From the NCBI RefSeq assembly GCF_030687495.1, contig NZ_CP117435.1:1054001-1118000 (forward strand): a DNA stretch of 64,000 nt. The letters run 5' to 3'. Both the position numbers and the translations under genes were made by a program. The notes beneath the pieces are model-generated. The model was given only the letters and a program-made list of their open reading frames with translations, had not been told where the DNA came from and did not search any database. Shown piece by piece: positions 44,418 to 53,941 of the stretch; positions within the stretch are counted from its first letter, which is position 1; the number at the start of each line of letters is the position of its first letter. The stretch is from Pseudomonas sp. FP453 (GTDB lineage Bacteria > Pseudomonadota > Gammaproteobacteria > Pseudomonadales > Pseudomonadaceae).

Positions 44418-45782
44418 TCAGACGGGCAGGGTGATGCCAAAGGTATTGCCGCCATCGTCGCTGCGCACAAACACATCACCGCCATGCATCAACGCAATCG
44501 CCTTGACGATGGCCAGCCCCAGGCCGTGATTGCCGCCGCTGTTGCTGCGCGAGGCGTCCACTCGATAGAAGCGCTCGAACAGCCGTGGCAAGTGCTCGCT
44601 GGCGATCACCTCCCCCGGGTTGGTCACCGCGATTGCTACCCGGTTCGCCTGCACGTCTATTTTCACGTCGATCACCTGCCCCGGCGCGGTGTGCTGCACC
44701 GCATTGCTCAGCAAGTTGATCAAGGCCCGGCGCAGGTGGGCCCGTTCGATGTGTACCGTGGCGTCACCGCGTACGCGCACCTGCACCTGGGCGTCTTCCA
44801 GGATGAAGTCCAGGTAGTCGAGGGTGGTTGCCACTTCATTGGCCAGTGAGCTTTCAATCAACGTGGTGGCCTTGCTGCCCTGGTCGGCGCTGGCGAGGAA
44901 CAGCATGTCGTTGATGATCGAACGCAGGCGCTCCAGCTCTTCGAGGTTGGATTGCAGGACTTCGAAGTAATGCTCCGCCGAGCGCCCGCGCGTCAGCGCC
45001 ACCTGGGTCTGGCCGATCAGGTTGGTCAGCGGCGAGCGCAGTTCATGGGCCACATCGGCGTTGAACGATTCCAGGCGCGAATAGGCGAGCTCCACACGAT
45101 CCAGCGTGGCGTTGAACGAGTTGACGAACTGGCTCAGCTCCGGTGGCAGCGGTGACAACTGCAGACGCCCGGAGAGTTTGGGCGGTGCCAGTTTTTGCGC
45201 TTCATCCGAGAGTTTGCCCAGTGGCTTGAGGCCGATTCGCGACACCCAGAACCCCAGCAGCGCGGCCAGCACCACGCCTACAAATGCCAGGCCGATCAGG
45301 GCCATCAGCAAATGATGCTGGGTGGCGTGGAAGTTCTCCGTGTCGATGGCAATGATGAAGCGCAAGGGTGGCCGCTGGTCCTTGGCCGGGAACTGGCTCA
45401 ACAGGGCCTTGAAGGGATGGTCGTGCCCCGGCATCAGCAAATCGCGCTTTCCGCTACTGCCCTCGGCAAAGGCGCGGACCTGCGCATCCGGGTTGCCATA
45501 TTCGTAAGCCGGATCGCTGCTCACCACCCAGAATCGGATGCGCTTGTCTTCTTCACTGAGCAGCTTGAGCTTGGTGGTGATCTTGGCCCAGTGGTCGGGC
45601 GTGCCGAAGCGGCCCACCGACGACTCCAGCACGCTGTAGCGCGCATCCAGTTCCGCCTCTGGCAACAGGCCCAGGCCTCGGTCTACCTGTTGGTACAGCG
45701 CACCGCCGATCAACATGAAAATCAGCAGCGCCACCAGGGTGAACATGCCACTCAGGCGCAAGGCGATGGAGTTAGCCGACAC
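44418..45782 (-). CDS. Heavy-metal-type sensor histidine kinase (CusS/CopS-like)
   Basis: A 454-residue membrane sensor kinase. Two membrane helices (about residues 8-30 and 155-178) surround a periplasmic domain; HAMP follows, then the phospho-acceptor block FNADVAHELRSPLTNLIGQTQ near residue 240 and the ATP-binding part with NLLSNAVQHT and GLGLAIVKAIALMHGG. The family pattern is that of the CusS/IrlS metal sensors, but the paired efflux pump here is of the drug type, so the real signal is unknown. The frame is open upstream into the regulator gene; the GTG at 45782 overlaps its stop and gives a normal N-terminus. Confidence 0.85.
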   Translation of the reverse strand: MSANSIALRLSGMFTLVALLIFMLIGGALYQQVDRGLGLLPEAELDARYSVLESSVGRFGTPDHWAKITTKLKLLSEEDKRIRFWVVSSDPAYEYGNPDAQVRAFAEGSSGKRDLLMPGHDHPFKALLSQFPAKDQRPPLRFIIAIDTENFHATQHHLLMALIGLAFVGVVLAALLGFWVSRIGLKPLGKLSDEAQKLAPPKLSGRLQLSPLPPELSQFVNSFNATLDRVELAYSRLESFNADVAHELRSPLTNLIGQTQVALTRGRSAEHYFEVLQSNLEELERLRSIINDMLFLASADQGSKATTLIESSLANEVATTLDYLDFILEDAQVQVRVRGDATVHIERAHLRRALINLLSNAVQHTAPGQVIDVKIDVQANRVAIAVTNPGEVIASEHLPRLFERFYRVDASRSNSGGNHGLGLAIVKAIALMHGGDVFVRSDDGGNTFGITLPV

Positions 45783-46449
45783 TGCGACTCTCCAGCACAT
45801 AACCCATGCCACGGATGGTGTGCAGCAGTTTTTGCTCGAACGGCCCGTCGAGCTTGGCACGCAGGCGCTTGATCGCGACCTCCACCACATTGGCGTCGCT
45901 GTCGAAATTGATGTCCCAGACCATCTCCGCAATCGCCGTCTTGGACAGGATCTCGCCCTGGCGCCGCGCGAGCACGCTGAGCAGCGAGAATTCCTTGGCA
46001 GTCAGGTCCAGGCGCAGGCCGTTGCGACTGGCCTTGCGGCTGATCAGGTCGATCCACAAGTCGGCGACCGTCACCTGCACCGGTTCATGGCCGCCGCTGC
46101 GGCGGGTCAGGGCTTGCAGGCGCGCCACCAGCTCCAGGAAGGAAAACGGCTTGCCCAGGTAATCATCGGCGCCTTCACGCAGGCCGCGAATGCGGTCTTC
46201 CACGCGTTCGCGGGCGGTGAGCATGATCACCGGCGTCTGCTTGCGGGCGCGCAACGCCCGCAAGACGCCAAAACCGTCCAGGCCTGGCAGCATCACATCG
46301 AGCACGATCACCGCGTAGTCGTTTTCCAGCGCCAGGTGCAGACCCTCGACGCCTTCGCGTGCCACATCGACGGTGTAGCCTTGCTCCGTCAGGCCGCGAT
46401 GCAGGTAGTCCGCGGTTTTTTCTTCATCTTCAATAATCAGGACGCGCAT
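45772..46449 (-). CDS. OmpR-family response regulator (CusR/CopR-like)
   Basis: A 225-residue two-component regulator. The receiver domain has the acidic pocket (IIEDEEK), phospho-acceptor Asp in VIVLDVMLPGLDG near residue 51 and Lys in DYLGKPFSFLEL; the C-terminal winged helix (residues 125-220) contains TAKEFSLLSVLARRQGEILSK and SDANVVEVAIKRLRAKLD. It belongs to the heavy-metal-response subgroup. It starts 30 bases after the RND pump gene and overlaps the kinase gene by eleven bases, so it is probably in one operon with the pump. Confidence 0.9.
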   Translation of the reverse strand: MRVLIIEDEEKTADYLHRGLTEQGYTVDVAREGVEGLHLALENDYAVIVLDVMLPGLDGFGVLRALRARKQTPVIMLTARERVEDRIRGLREGADDYLGKPFSFLELVARLQALTRRSGGHEPVQVTVADLWIDLISRKASRNGLRLDLTAKEFSLLSVLARRQGEILSKTAIAEMVWDINFDSDANVVEVAIKRLRAKLDGPFEQKLLHTIRGMGYVLESRSVG

Positions 46450-46479
46450 GAGCCTTTGTTCCAGGACGGGGCCTAGGCC

Positions 46480-49400
46480 TTAATGTGTGGTCGCCAGCTC
46501 AAGCGCTGGTTTGGGCCTGTGGAAGAGCTTCTCGAGGTACAAGTATATGACCGGAGTGGTAAACAGCGTCAGCGCCTGGCTCACCAGCAGGCCGCCGACC
46601 ACCGCGATACCCAGGGGCTGGCGCAGCTCGGCACCGGCGCCGTAGCCTAGCATCAGCGGCAAGGCGCCGAGCAGGGCGGCCAGGGTCGTCATGATGATGG
46701 GACGAAAGCGTGTAATGCAGGCTTCGAAGATCGCGTCCTGTGGCGATAACCCGCGCGTGCGCTGGGCCTCCAGGGCGAAGTCGATCAGCAGGATGCCGTT
46801 TTTCTTGACGATGCCGATCAGCAGCACCAGGCCGATCAGGGCCATGATCGAAAAGTCCTGGCCCAGCAGCCACAACATGACCAGCGCCCCCAGGCCCGCC
46901 GAGGGCAGCGTCGAGATAATGGTCAACGGGTGCACAAAGCTTTCGTACAGCACGCCGAGGATGATGTAGACCGCCACCAGCGCTGCCAGGATCAGCCACG
47001 GCTGGCTGGCCAGCGAGCTCTGGAACGCCTGTGCCGCACCCTGGAAGTTGCCGATGATCGAGGCGGGCATGCCGATCTCGTTCTTCGCCTGGTTGAGCAG
47101 GATCACCGCATCCCCCAATGCCACGCCGGGCGCCAGGTTGAACGACAGGTTGGCCGCCGGGAACATGCCGTCATGGCTGATGGACAGTGGCCCGACCGTC
47201 GGCGCATCCACCGTGGCCACAGCTGACAGCGGCACCATTTCATTGGTCAGCGGCGAGCGCAGATAGAAGTAGTTCAGGCTTTCGGCCCGGCCGCGTTGCT
47301 GGGTGTCCAGTTCCAGCACCACCTGGTACTGGTTGATCTCGGTCTGGAACTCATTGACCTGGCGTTGGCCGAAGGCGTCGTACAGTGCCTGGTCGATATC
47401 GGTGGCCGTCAGGCCGAAACGCGCGGCGGCGCGGCGGTCGATGCTGATGTGGGTGATGCTGCCGCCCAGTTGCAGGTCGTTGGAGACATCACGAAAGGCC
47501 GGGATGCCACGGAGTTTCTCGGTGAGGCGCTGGGTCCAGGTGTTCAACGTGGCCCCGTCGTTGCTTTTGAGCACGTACTGGTACTGGCTGCGGCTGGGGC
47601 CGGAACTGAGGTTGATGTCCTGGCCGGCGCGCAGGTACAGGACAATCCCCGGTACCCTGGCAAGCTTTGGCCGAATGCGGTCGATGAACTCGCTGGCGGA
47701 GACGTCGCGGTCACCACGATCCTTGAGGGAAATCCAGAAACGGCCATTGGCGATGGTCTGGTTGCTGCCGGTCACCCCCACCGCGTGGGAGAAGGCCTGG
47801 ATCGCCGGATCGGCCTTGAGGATTTCCGCGAGGGCCTTGTGTTTGGCGACCATGTCCGGATACGACACGTCCGCAGCGGCTTCGCTGGTACCCAGGATAA
47901 AGCCGGTGTCCTGCAGTGGGAAAAAGCCCTTGGGGATCAATACGTACCCGGCGACAGCCATGCCCAGCGTCAGCCCGAAGATGCCAAGCATGGTGCGCTG
48001 ATGGGCGAGGGCCTTGCGCAGGTACTTTTCATAGCCCGCCAGCAGGCGCTCGCCAAAACCGGGTTTTTCCTGGGGGCGATGGGCCGGCGCTTTCATGAAC
48101 AGCGCCGCCAAGGTGGGGGCAAGTGTCAGGGAGACCACCACGGAAATGAGGATGGTCGAGGTGGCCGTCAACGCAAATTCCTTGAACAGCCGCCCGACGA
48201 CGCCGCCCATGAACAACAGCGGAATGAACGCCGCCACCAGGGATACGCTGATGGACACCACGGTAAAGCCGATCTCGCTGGCACCCTTGATTGCCGCGTC
48301 GCGCTTGTCCAGTCCGGCCTCAAGGTGACGATGGATGTTCTCCACCACCACAATCGCATCGTCCACCACAAACCCCACGGCGATCACAATGGCCACCAGG
48401 GTGAGGTTGTTGAGGCTGAATCCCATCACGTACATCAGGGCGAAGCTGGCGATCAGCGACACCCCCAGCACGCTCGACACAATCAGCGTCGCCGACCACT
48501 GGCGCAGGAAAATCGCCATGACCCCGATCACCAGCAGTACGGCGATCAGCAGGGTCAGTTCAACTTCGTGCAGGGAGGCACGGATGGTGGTGGTACGGTC
48601 GATCAGGACGCTCAGCTCGACCGACGCCGGCAGCATCGCTTGCAGGCGAGGCAGTTCGGCCTGGATCCGTTCAACGGTCTCGACGATGTTCGCGCCGGGC
48701 TGGCGGGTAATCACCAGGTTGACACCGGGTACATCGCCAGCCCACGCCTGCACGTAGGCGTTTTCCGAGGCTTCGACCACCTTGGCCACGTCGCGCAATT
48801 GCACGGGGGCGCCGTTCTTGTAGGTGATGATCAGGTCACCGTATTCCTCGGCATGAAACAGCTGATCGTTGGTCGAAAGGGTGGACACGCTGTTTGCGCC
48901 GTACAGCGCGCCTTTGGCCAGGTTCAGGCTCGACTGCTGGATCGCCAGGCGGATATCGGCCAGGGTCAGGCCGATGGCTGCCAGCCTGTCCGGCGAGGCC
49001 TGCACACGGATCGCCGGGCGTTGCTGGCCGGTGATATTGATTTGGCCAACACCGTCGATCTGGCTGATTTGCCGGGCCAGCAGGGTTTCGACCAGGTCGC
49101 TCAGCTGGGTGCCCGGCAAGTCGTGGGAATTGATACTGATGACCAGCACCGGGCTGTCGGCCGGGTTGACCTTTCTCCAGGTCGGCAGGCTTGGCATGTC
49201 ACTGGGCAACTTGCCGGAGGCGGTGTTGATCGCCGCCTGTACTTCCTGCGCGGCGGTGTCGATGCTTTTGTCGAGGGTGAATTGCAGGGTCAACACGCTC
49301 GTGCCAAGGGCACTGCTGGACGTCATCTGGGACATGCCGGGGATGGCGCTGAATTGCACTTCCAGCGGGGTGGCCACCGATGACGCCATGGTGTCCGGGC

Positions 49401-49575
49401 TGGCGCCGGGCAATTGCGCGGAGACCTGGATCGTAGGGAATTCCGCTTGCGGCAGTGGGGCGATGGGCAGTTTCGGGAAGGCGATCAGCCCGAGCAGCAC
49501 CATGGCGAAGGTCAGCAACAGGGTGGCGACCGGGCGATCGATGCACCAGGCGGAGATAGAGCCCCGCGACGTCAT
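46480..49575 (-). CDS. RND efflux pump, inner-membrane permease (MdtB/MdtC-like)
   Basis: A 1031-residue proton-driven drug or lipophile exporter of the HAE1-type RND family. Twelve membrane helices with two large periplasmic loops are evident. The proton-relay aspartates lie in helix 4 as GFVVDDAIVVVENIHRHLEAG, and GKPLPSD-like porter blocks are present in both halves. The N-terminus (CIDRPVATLLLTFAMVLLG) and PLAPLPQAEFP-type start resemble MdtB/MdtC and Pseudomonas MuxB/MuxC. Only one such permease is present, where Mdt and Mux systems have two. It overlaps the adaptor gene by four bases (ATGA). No outer-membrane factor gene adjoins. Confidence 0.92.
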   Translation of the reverse strand: MTSRGSISAWCIDRPVATLLLTFAMVLLGLIAFPKLPIAPLPQAEFPTIQVSAQLPGASPDTMASSVATPLEVQFSAIPGMSQMTSSSALGTSVLTLQFTLDKSIDTAAQEVQAAINTASGKLPSDMPSLPTWRKVNPADSPVLVISINSHDLPGTQLSDLVETLLARQISQIDGVGQINITGQQRPAIRVQASPDRLAAIGLTLADIRLAIQQSSLNLAKGALYGANSVSTLSTNDQLFHAEEYGDLIITYKNGAPVQLRDVAKVVEASENAYVQAWAGDVPGVNLVITRQPGANIVETVERIQAELPRLQAMLPASVELSVLIDRTTTIRASLHEVELTLLIAVLLVIGVMAIFLRQWSATLIVSSVLGVSLIASFALMYVMGFSLNNLTLVAIVIAVGFVVDDAIVVVENIHRHLEAGLDKRDAAIKGASEIGFTVVSISVSLVAAFIPLLFMGGVVGRLFKEFALTATSTILISVVVSLTLAPTLAALFMKAPAHRPQEKPGFGERLLAGYEKYLRKALAHQRTMLGIFGLTLGMAVAGYVLIPKGFFPLQDTGFILGTSEAAADVSYPDMVAKHKALAEILKADPAIQAFSHAVGVTGSNQTIANGRFWISLKDRGDRDVSASEFIDRIRPKLARVPGIVLYLRAGQDINLSSGPSRSQYQYVLKSNDGATLNTWTQRLTEKLRGIPAFRDVSNDLQLGGSITHISIDRRAAARFGLTATDIDQALYDAFGQRQVNEFQTEINQYQVVLELDTQQRGRAESLNYFYLRSPLTNEMVPLSAVATVDAPTVGPLSISHDGMFPAANLSFNLAPGVALGDAVILLNQAKNEIGMPASIIGNFQGAAQAFQSSLASQPWLILAALVAVYIILGVLYESFVHPLTIISTLPSAGLGALVMLWLLGQDFSIMALIGLVLLIGIVKKNGILLIDFALEAQRTRGLSPQDAIFEACITRFRPIIMTTLAALLGALPLMLGYGAGAELRQPLGIAVVGGLLVSQALTLFTTPVIYLYLEKLFHRPKPALELATTH

Positions 49576-50741
49576 GGCAGCACCTTGGCGTCAGCGGTCT
49601 GGATCACGTGGGATGGCTCCTTGAGGATCTCGACCTGGACGCCAGCCTTGAGCCGCGACTGGCCATCGCTGACCAGCACATCACCGACCTGGATGCCCTT
49701 GAGGATCGTGCGGTCGCTGTCTTGGTACACCACCTGCACCGGCACGATTTCTACCTTGGCGTCGTTGACGCGGTACACGAAGTGCGAGTCCAGGCCGCGT
49801 TGCACCACGCTTGGCGGCACGGCGAGGGCATTGCGGTCGAGGGCGGTCTGGATCTTGACGGTCACCAATTGGCCTGGCCAGAGTGTTTGCGTGCTATTGC
49901 GGAACTCGGCCTTGGCGCGAATGGTGCCGGTGGTACTGTTGATCTGGTTGTCGATCAGGCTCAGTCGGCCCTGGCCGAGCAGTTCGCTGTTTTCACCGTC
50001 GGTATTGGCGCCCAGGTAGGCGCCGACGAAGGCCGGGTAGCTGGCGGCAATCAGGCCCTGCAGTGTCGGCAGCATCTGCTGCGGCAGGGAAAATTCGATG
50101 GCAATCGGGTCGATCTGGGTGACCGAGAACAGCCCTTGGGCATCGCTCATCCGCAGGAAATTACCTTCATCGACGGTGCGAATACCGACGCGACCCGTGA
50201 CAGGTGAGCGTATCTGGGTGTAGGAGAGTTGTACCTGAGCCGAATCGATTGCGGCCTGATTGCCTTGCACCGTCGCCTTCAATTGGTTCACCAGCGCTTG
50301 CTGCTGGTCGTAGGTCTGCTTGGACACGCCGTCATCGACGCTCAGATCCTTGTAGCGCTTGAGATTGACCAGCGCCACTTGCAGCTGCGCCTGGCTTTGC
50401 CCCAGTTGCGCGCGCGCCTGGTCGAGGCTGGCGCGGATCGAGCGGTCGTCGATAGTCGCCAGCAGGTCGCCCACCTTCACCCATTGACCTTCCTTGACCA
50501 GCAATTGCGTGAGGATGCCGTCGATCTGCGGGCGGATCACCACACTGTGCAGCGACAGCACCGAACCCAGGCCCGTGACGTAGCGTGGCAAATCCTGTTC
50601 CACGACTTTCATCACCCGTACCGGCACGGCGACGGAGGCCACCAGCCTGGTCTTGGCCGGTCGGGTCAGTGCCCAGGCTGCGACAACCAGCACCACGAGG
50701 ACTCCCACGATCACGACAGTTTTTCTTCTGATGATGTTCAT
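49572..50741 (-). CDS. RND efflux periplasmic adaptor (MdtA-like)
   Basis: A 389-residue HlyD-like membrane-fusion protein. One N-terminal membrane helix or signal (VVIVGVLVVLVVAAWAL) is followed by a lipoyl/barrel-sandwich part (VIRPQIDGILTQLLVKEGQWVKVGD), a long alpha-hairpin coiled coil (ASLDQARAQLGQSQAQL...), and a beta-barrel domain (YTQIRSPVTGRVGIRTVDEGNFL). The sequence closely matches MdtA/MuxA. It is the first gene of the four-gene minus-strand unit adaptor, pump, regulator, kinase; the 214-base gap before it must contain the promoter, but no sure hexamers are seen. Confidence 0.92.
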   Translation of the reverse strand: MNIIRRKTVVIVGVLVVLVVAAWALTRPAKTRLVASVAVPVRVMKVVEQDLPRYVTGLGSVLSLHSVVIRPQIDGILTQLLVKEGQWVKVGDLLATIDDRSIRASLDQARAQLGQSQAQLQVALVNLKRYKDLSVDDGVSKQTYDQQQALVNQLKATVQGNQAAIDSAQVQLSYTQIRSPVTGRVGIRTVDEGNFLRMSDAQGLFSVTQIDPIAIEFSLPQQMLPTLQGLIAASYPAFVGAYLGANTDGENSELLGQGRLSLIDNQINSTTGTIRAKAEFRNSTQTLWPGQLVTVKIQTALDRNALAVPPSVVQRGLDSHFVYRVNDAKVEIVPVQVVYQDSDRTILKGIQVGDVLVSDGQSRLKAGVQVEILKEPSHVIQTADAKVLP

Positions 50742-50955
50742 GCTGTAAGGCGCCAGTACCGGGGATGGAGAGAAGGGAGGGTATTTATAGCCTGCAGACC
50801 CGGTCAGTAAAGTGACCGCTATCTGACAGCCACGACAGTTAGCTCCTGACCATTCGTACGACGCTGGTCAAAGATCAGAGGCGCGCAGGTATACTTCCTA
50901 CCACTGTGGCTCGCAATTGGGGTCCGCAACATTTTCTGCATGCTTCGGAGCGCTC

Positions 50956-51189
50956 ATGACTTCCCCGACACAATCCCCCGCCGAGACGGCTGACCTCGTC
51001 GATTCGACCAGCGCCGACGGCGTTGAAAAAGCCGAGATTCCGGCATTCAAGTTTCCGTTTATACCGGGCGAACTCGCAGGGGCCAAGAATGCTGCCCAGC
51101 CTTGGTACAAAAACGGTGCGAAGAACGGCCATACCAAGTCCCCAGGCATGGCACCCCCTGGCACTCGCCGCTCCATGGGTAAACGCTAA
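50956..51189 (+). CDS. Small conserved hypothetical protein
   Basis: A 77-residue hydrophilic protein with an acidic, Ser/Thr-rich N-terminal half and a C-terminal half rich in Lys, Gly and Pro, ending GTRRSMGKR. There is no signal peptide or membrane segment. I do not recognise the family and propose no function. The open frame extends 13 codons upstream, but ATG 50956 has GGAG five bases before it and is preferred. Confidence 0.65.
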   Translation: MTSPTQSPAETADLVDSTSADGVEKAEIPAFKFPFIPGELAGAKNAAQPWYKNGAKNGHTKSPGMAPPGTRRSMGKR

Positions 51190-51358
51190 GAGTAAAGATC
51201 ACGTGCTGTGGTTGCTAATGCCTACAGCGAGCGCTGACTTTTCTGATTGTGGGTTCATGTCCTTTTTTTGAAAGCTTTCACGCCACTTGCTTCGCCCCAC
51301 TGTTCCAGTGGGGGCTGGAGGCGGTTGACGCTGGTCTTTCTGGAAAAGGATATTCCGC

Positions 51359-52150
51359 ATGGCACCCATCTCCCTACGCGTTTCCCTCGGCTTGCTGTTG
51401 TGGGTTGTGTCCGCCAGTGTTGCAGCATATGAACCGGCACGGCACGAAATCCGCTTCGCCGTCGTCGCGCAGTTCCCTCCTTTCCAAAGCCGTGACCCGC
51501 AAGGGCAGATGGTGGGGTTGAACATCGACTTGGGCAACGCGTTGTGCCAGCAGCTCAATGTGCGTTGCATCTGGGTCGATCAGGTCCTGATGGAGAATTT
51601 TCCGGCACTTGAAGCCCGGCGGTTCGACGCGATCATGGGCATGGCCGCTACGTCCAGACGGCGCCGCTGGGTCAGTTTTACCGAAGACCTCTATCCATTC
51701 ACCACGCGTCTGGTGGCGCGCAAGGCATCCGGCTTGCTGCCGACCAAGCAGTCACTCAAAGGCAAGCGTGTCGGGGTGTTGCTGAAGAGTAATCGCGAGG
51801 CCTTTGCCCTGTCGAAGTGGGCGCCTGCGGGGGTGATCGTCAAGAGTTTCTGGCTCAACGACGAACTGGTGCGTAGCCTGGTGGCAGGCGAGATAGATGC
51901 AACGTTGCAAGGCACCGTGGAAATCCGCGAGGCCCTGCTCGACACCGCCGATGGCGAGGATTTCGACTTTCTCGGCCCCGAAGTCTCGGCGCAGCTGTTG
52001 GGCAACGGCGTGGCGATAGCGGTGCGCAAGTCCGATATGACGTTGCGTACCGACCTCAATCGCGCCCTCGAGCAACTGATGCACAACGGCGAGTACCAGC
52101 GGATCATCCAGCCCTATCGCCTGGATATCAGCCCTCCTGCCATACAATGA
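51359..52150 (+). CDS. Periplasmic substrate-binding protein of the amino-acid type (SBP_bac_3)
   Basis: A 263-residue exported protein; the signal peptide covers residues 1-21 (ending ASVAA). The mature part has the family pattern IRFAVVAQFPPFQSRDPQGQMVGLNIDLGNALCQQL, RFDAIMGMAATSRRRRWVSFTED, and GKRVGVLLKSNREAFA. No ABC permease or ATPase gene adjoins it, so it may serve a transporter elsewhere or feed a signal to a membrane sensor. AAAAGGA lies nine bases upstream of the ATG. Confidence 0.85.
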   Translation: MAPISLRVSLGLLLWVVSASVAAYEPARHEIRFAVVAQFPPFQSRDPQGQMVGLNIDLGNALCQQLNVRCIWVDQVLMENFPALEARRFDAIMGMAATSRRRRWVSFTEDLYPFTTRLVARKASGLLPTKQSLKGKRVGVLLKSNREAFALSKWAPAGVIVKSFWLNDELVRSLVAGEIDATLQGTVEIREALLDTADGEDFDFLGPEVSAQLLGNGVAIAVRKSDMTLRTDLNRALEQLMHNGEYQRIIQPYRLDISPPAIQ

Positions 52151-52258
52151 TGGCGAACTAATTGCGCAGAACATGCGCTGGATCAGTATTTGCCCCCTCC
52201 GTGCGCTTAGAGTCGGTCGCCCTGCCGACTCCTTCAATAATCACGAGCGCGCTTATCC

Positions 52259-53833
52259 ATGAAAATCAATCTGCCGGTCACCGGTCGAAGTGTGGACTTT
52301 GCCCCTGACGCCAATATCCTCTCGACCACCGACCTGACCAGCGCGATTACCTACGCCAACGAGGACTTTATCAACGTCAGCGGCTACCGCCGTGAGGAAC
52401 TGATCGGCACGCCGCATAACCTCCTGCGGCATCCCGACATGCCGGCCGCTGCATTCGCGCATATGTGGAAAACCTTGAAAAGCGGGCGCTCATGGATGGG
52501 CATGGTGAAAAACCGCTGCAAGAACGGTGACCACTATTGGGTCAGCGCCTACGCCACGCCGGTGACCCGTGATGGCGTGACGGTGGAGTATCAATCGGTG
52601 CGCACCAAGCCCGATGCGCGCAGGGTGGCAGCAGCAGAACGTGCCTACGCGCGGCTGCGGGCGGGCAAGCGCCGGCGCTTGCCGAGGCTCGGCCTGGGGG
52701 TAAAGTTAACGGCCTGGGTGGCCACCACCAGCAGCGTGACCTGGGCCCTGGGGCTGGGCTTGGCCACCTATTCGCTGGCCTGGCAACTGCTGGCGTTGGT
52801 GGCCGGCTGCGCGGTCGGCGCGGTGGGGGTCAAAGCCATCCTGCGGCCCTTGGCACAATTGGATCAACGCGCGCGCGCTATCGCCGACAACCCCTTGAGC
52901 CAGGCGATCTACACCGGGCGCGAGGATGAATGCGGACAGATCGAATTCGCCCTGCACATGCTCGAAGCCCAAGCGGGCGCAGTGGTCGGGCGGATCGGCG
53001 ACGCGTCCCAACGTTTGTCTGGGCATGCGGCGCAACTGGTCGAGCATTTGGGCAGCAGCCACACCAGCAGCCTGGGCCAGCAGACCCAGACCGACCAGGT
53101 CGCGGCGGCGATCCACCAGATGGCGGCGAGTGTGGCCGAGGTGGCCAACCATGCCGTCGAGGCTTCAAAGGCGGCGGACCAGGCAGGCAATGAAACCCGT
53201 GAGGGCCACCTGCGGGTGGATGAAAGTCGCGACGCGGTATTGCGCCTGTCCCGGGAACTGGCCCGGGCGACCGAGGTGATTCATCAACTGGAAAGCCACA
53301 GCGGGGAAATCAGCGGTGTGCTGGAGGTGATCCGCACCATTGCCGAACAAACCAACCTGCTGGCCCTCAACGCCGCCATCGAAGCGGCGCGGGCGGGTGA
53401 GCAGGGCCGTGGTTTTGCCGTGGTCGCCGATGAAGTGCGCGGCCTGGCGCAACGCACCCAGCAATCGACCAACGAAATCCAGCGCATGATCAGCACCCTG
53501 CAAGGTGGCGCACGGGATGCGGTGCAGGCCATGGCGCAAAGCAGCGAGCATGTCGATGCCAGTGTCGAGCAGGCGCAGCGGGCGGCAGCGGCCCTGGACG
53601 GGATCAGCCAGCGTGTTGGCCAGATCACCGCCATGAGCCAGCAGATTGCGGCGGCGGTGGAGGAACAGAGCGCGGTGAGTGAAGACATCAATCGCAACAT
53701 CGTCGGCATTCGCAATGCCGGGGAGGCCACTGTCAGTGCGGGGCAGCAGAGCCAGCTCAGTTCCGGGGATGTGGCGGCGTTGGCGGAGGATTTGCGGCAG
53801 TTGGCGCAGGAGTTTTGGGGGAAGCGGCACTAG
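52259..53833 (+). CDS. Methyl-accepting chemotaxis protein with N-terminal PAS domain (Aer-like)
   Basis: A 524-residue receptor. A cytoplasmic PAS domain (residues 20-120, [17 protein letters not shown] and [13 protein letters not shown]) precedes two close membrane helices (about 150-195) with a very short loop, a HAMP-like linker ([22 protein letters not shown]) and the signalling domain with [35 protein letters not shown] near residue 365. The layout is that of Aer-type energy taxis receptors, which sense redox through FAD in PAS. FAD binding here is inferred. No C-terminal pentapeptide for CheR is seen. A GAGTCGG/CCGACTC hairpin lies in its leader (52210-52231). Confidence 0.9.
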   Translation: MKINLPVTGRSVDFAPDANILSTTDLTSAITYANEDFINVSGYRREELIGTPHNLLRHPDMPAAAFAHMWKTLKSGRSWMGMVKNRCKNGDHYWVSAYATPVTRDGVTVEYQSVRTKPDARRVAAAERAYARLRAGKRRRLPRLGLGVKLTAWVATTSSVTWALGLGLATYSLAWQLLALVAGCAVGAVGVKAILRPLAQLDQRARAIADNPLSQAIYTGREDECGQIEFALHMLEAQAGAVVGRIGDASQRLSGHAAQLVEHLGSSHTSSLGQQTQTDQVAAAIHQMAASVAEVANHAVEASKAADQAGNETREGHLRVDESRDAVLRLSRELARATEVIHQLESHSGEISGVLEVIRTIAEQTNLLALNAAIEAARAGEQGRGFAVVADEVRGLAQRTQQSTNEIQRMISTLQGGARDAVQAMAQSSEHVDASVEQAQRAAAALDGISQRVGQITAMSQQIAAAVEEQSAVSEDINRNIVGIRNAGEATVSAGQQSQLSSGDVAALAEDLRQLAQEFWGKRH

Positions 53834-53856
53834 CTGGGATGTGTAGTGAATGGGCG

Positions 53857-53933
53857 GGCCTCATCGCGGGCAAGCCCGCTCCCACAGGGAATCGCATTCC
53901 AACTGTGGGAGCGGGCTTGCCCGCGATGAGGCC
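53857..53933. repeat. REPIN 7, perfect 31-bp inverted repeat
   Basis: The arms at 53857-53887 and 53903-53933 are exact complements (GGCCTCATCGCGGGCAAGCC... and the reverse), separated by 15 bases that are themselves a GGAAT/ATTCC palindrome. In this copy the REP tips (GCTCCCAC / GTGGGAGC) point inward, the opposite of the other elements here. It fills the gap between two convergent genes and may act as a bidirectional terminator. Confidence 0.9.
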
Positions 53934-53941
53934 GGTATTGC

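Noticed and set aside
47296..49383. 695-codon antisense frame over the RND permease
   Set aside because: Shadow frame rich in His, Gln and Gly without any domain; the sense frame is a full RND pump.
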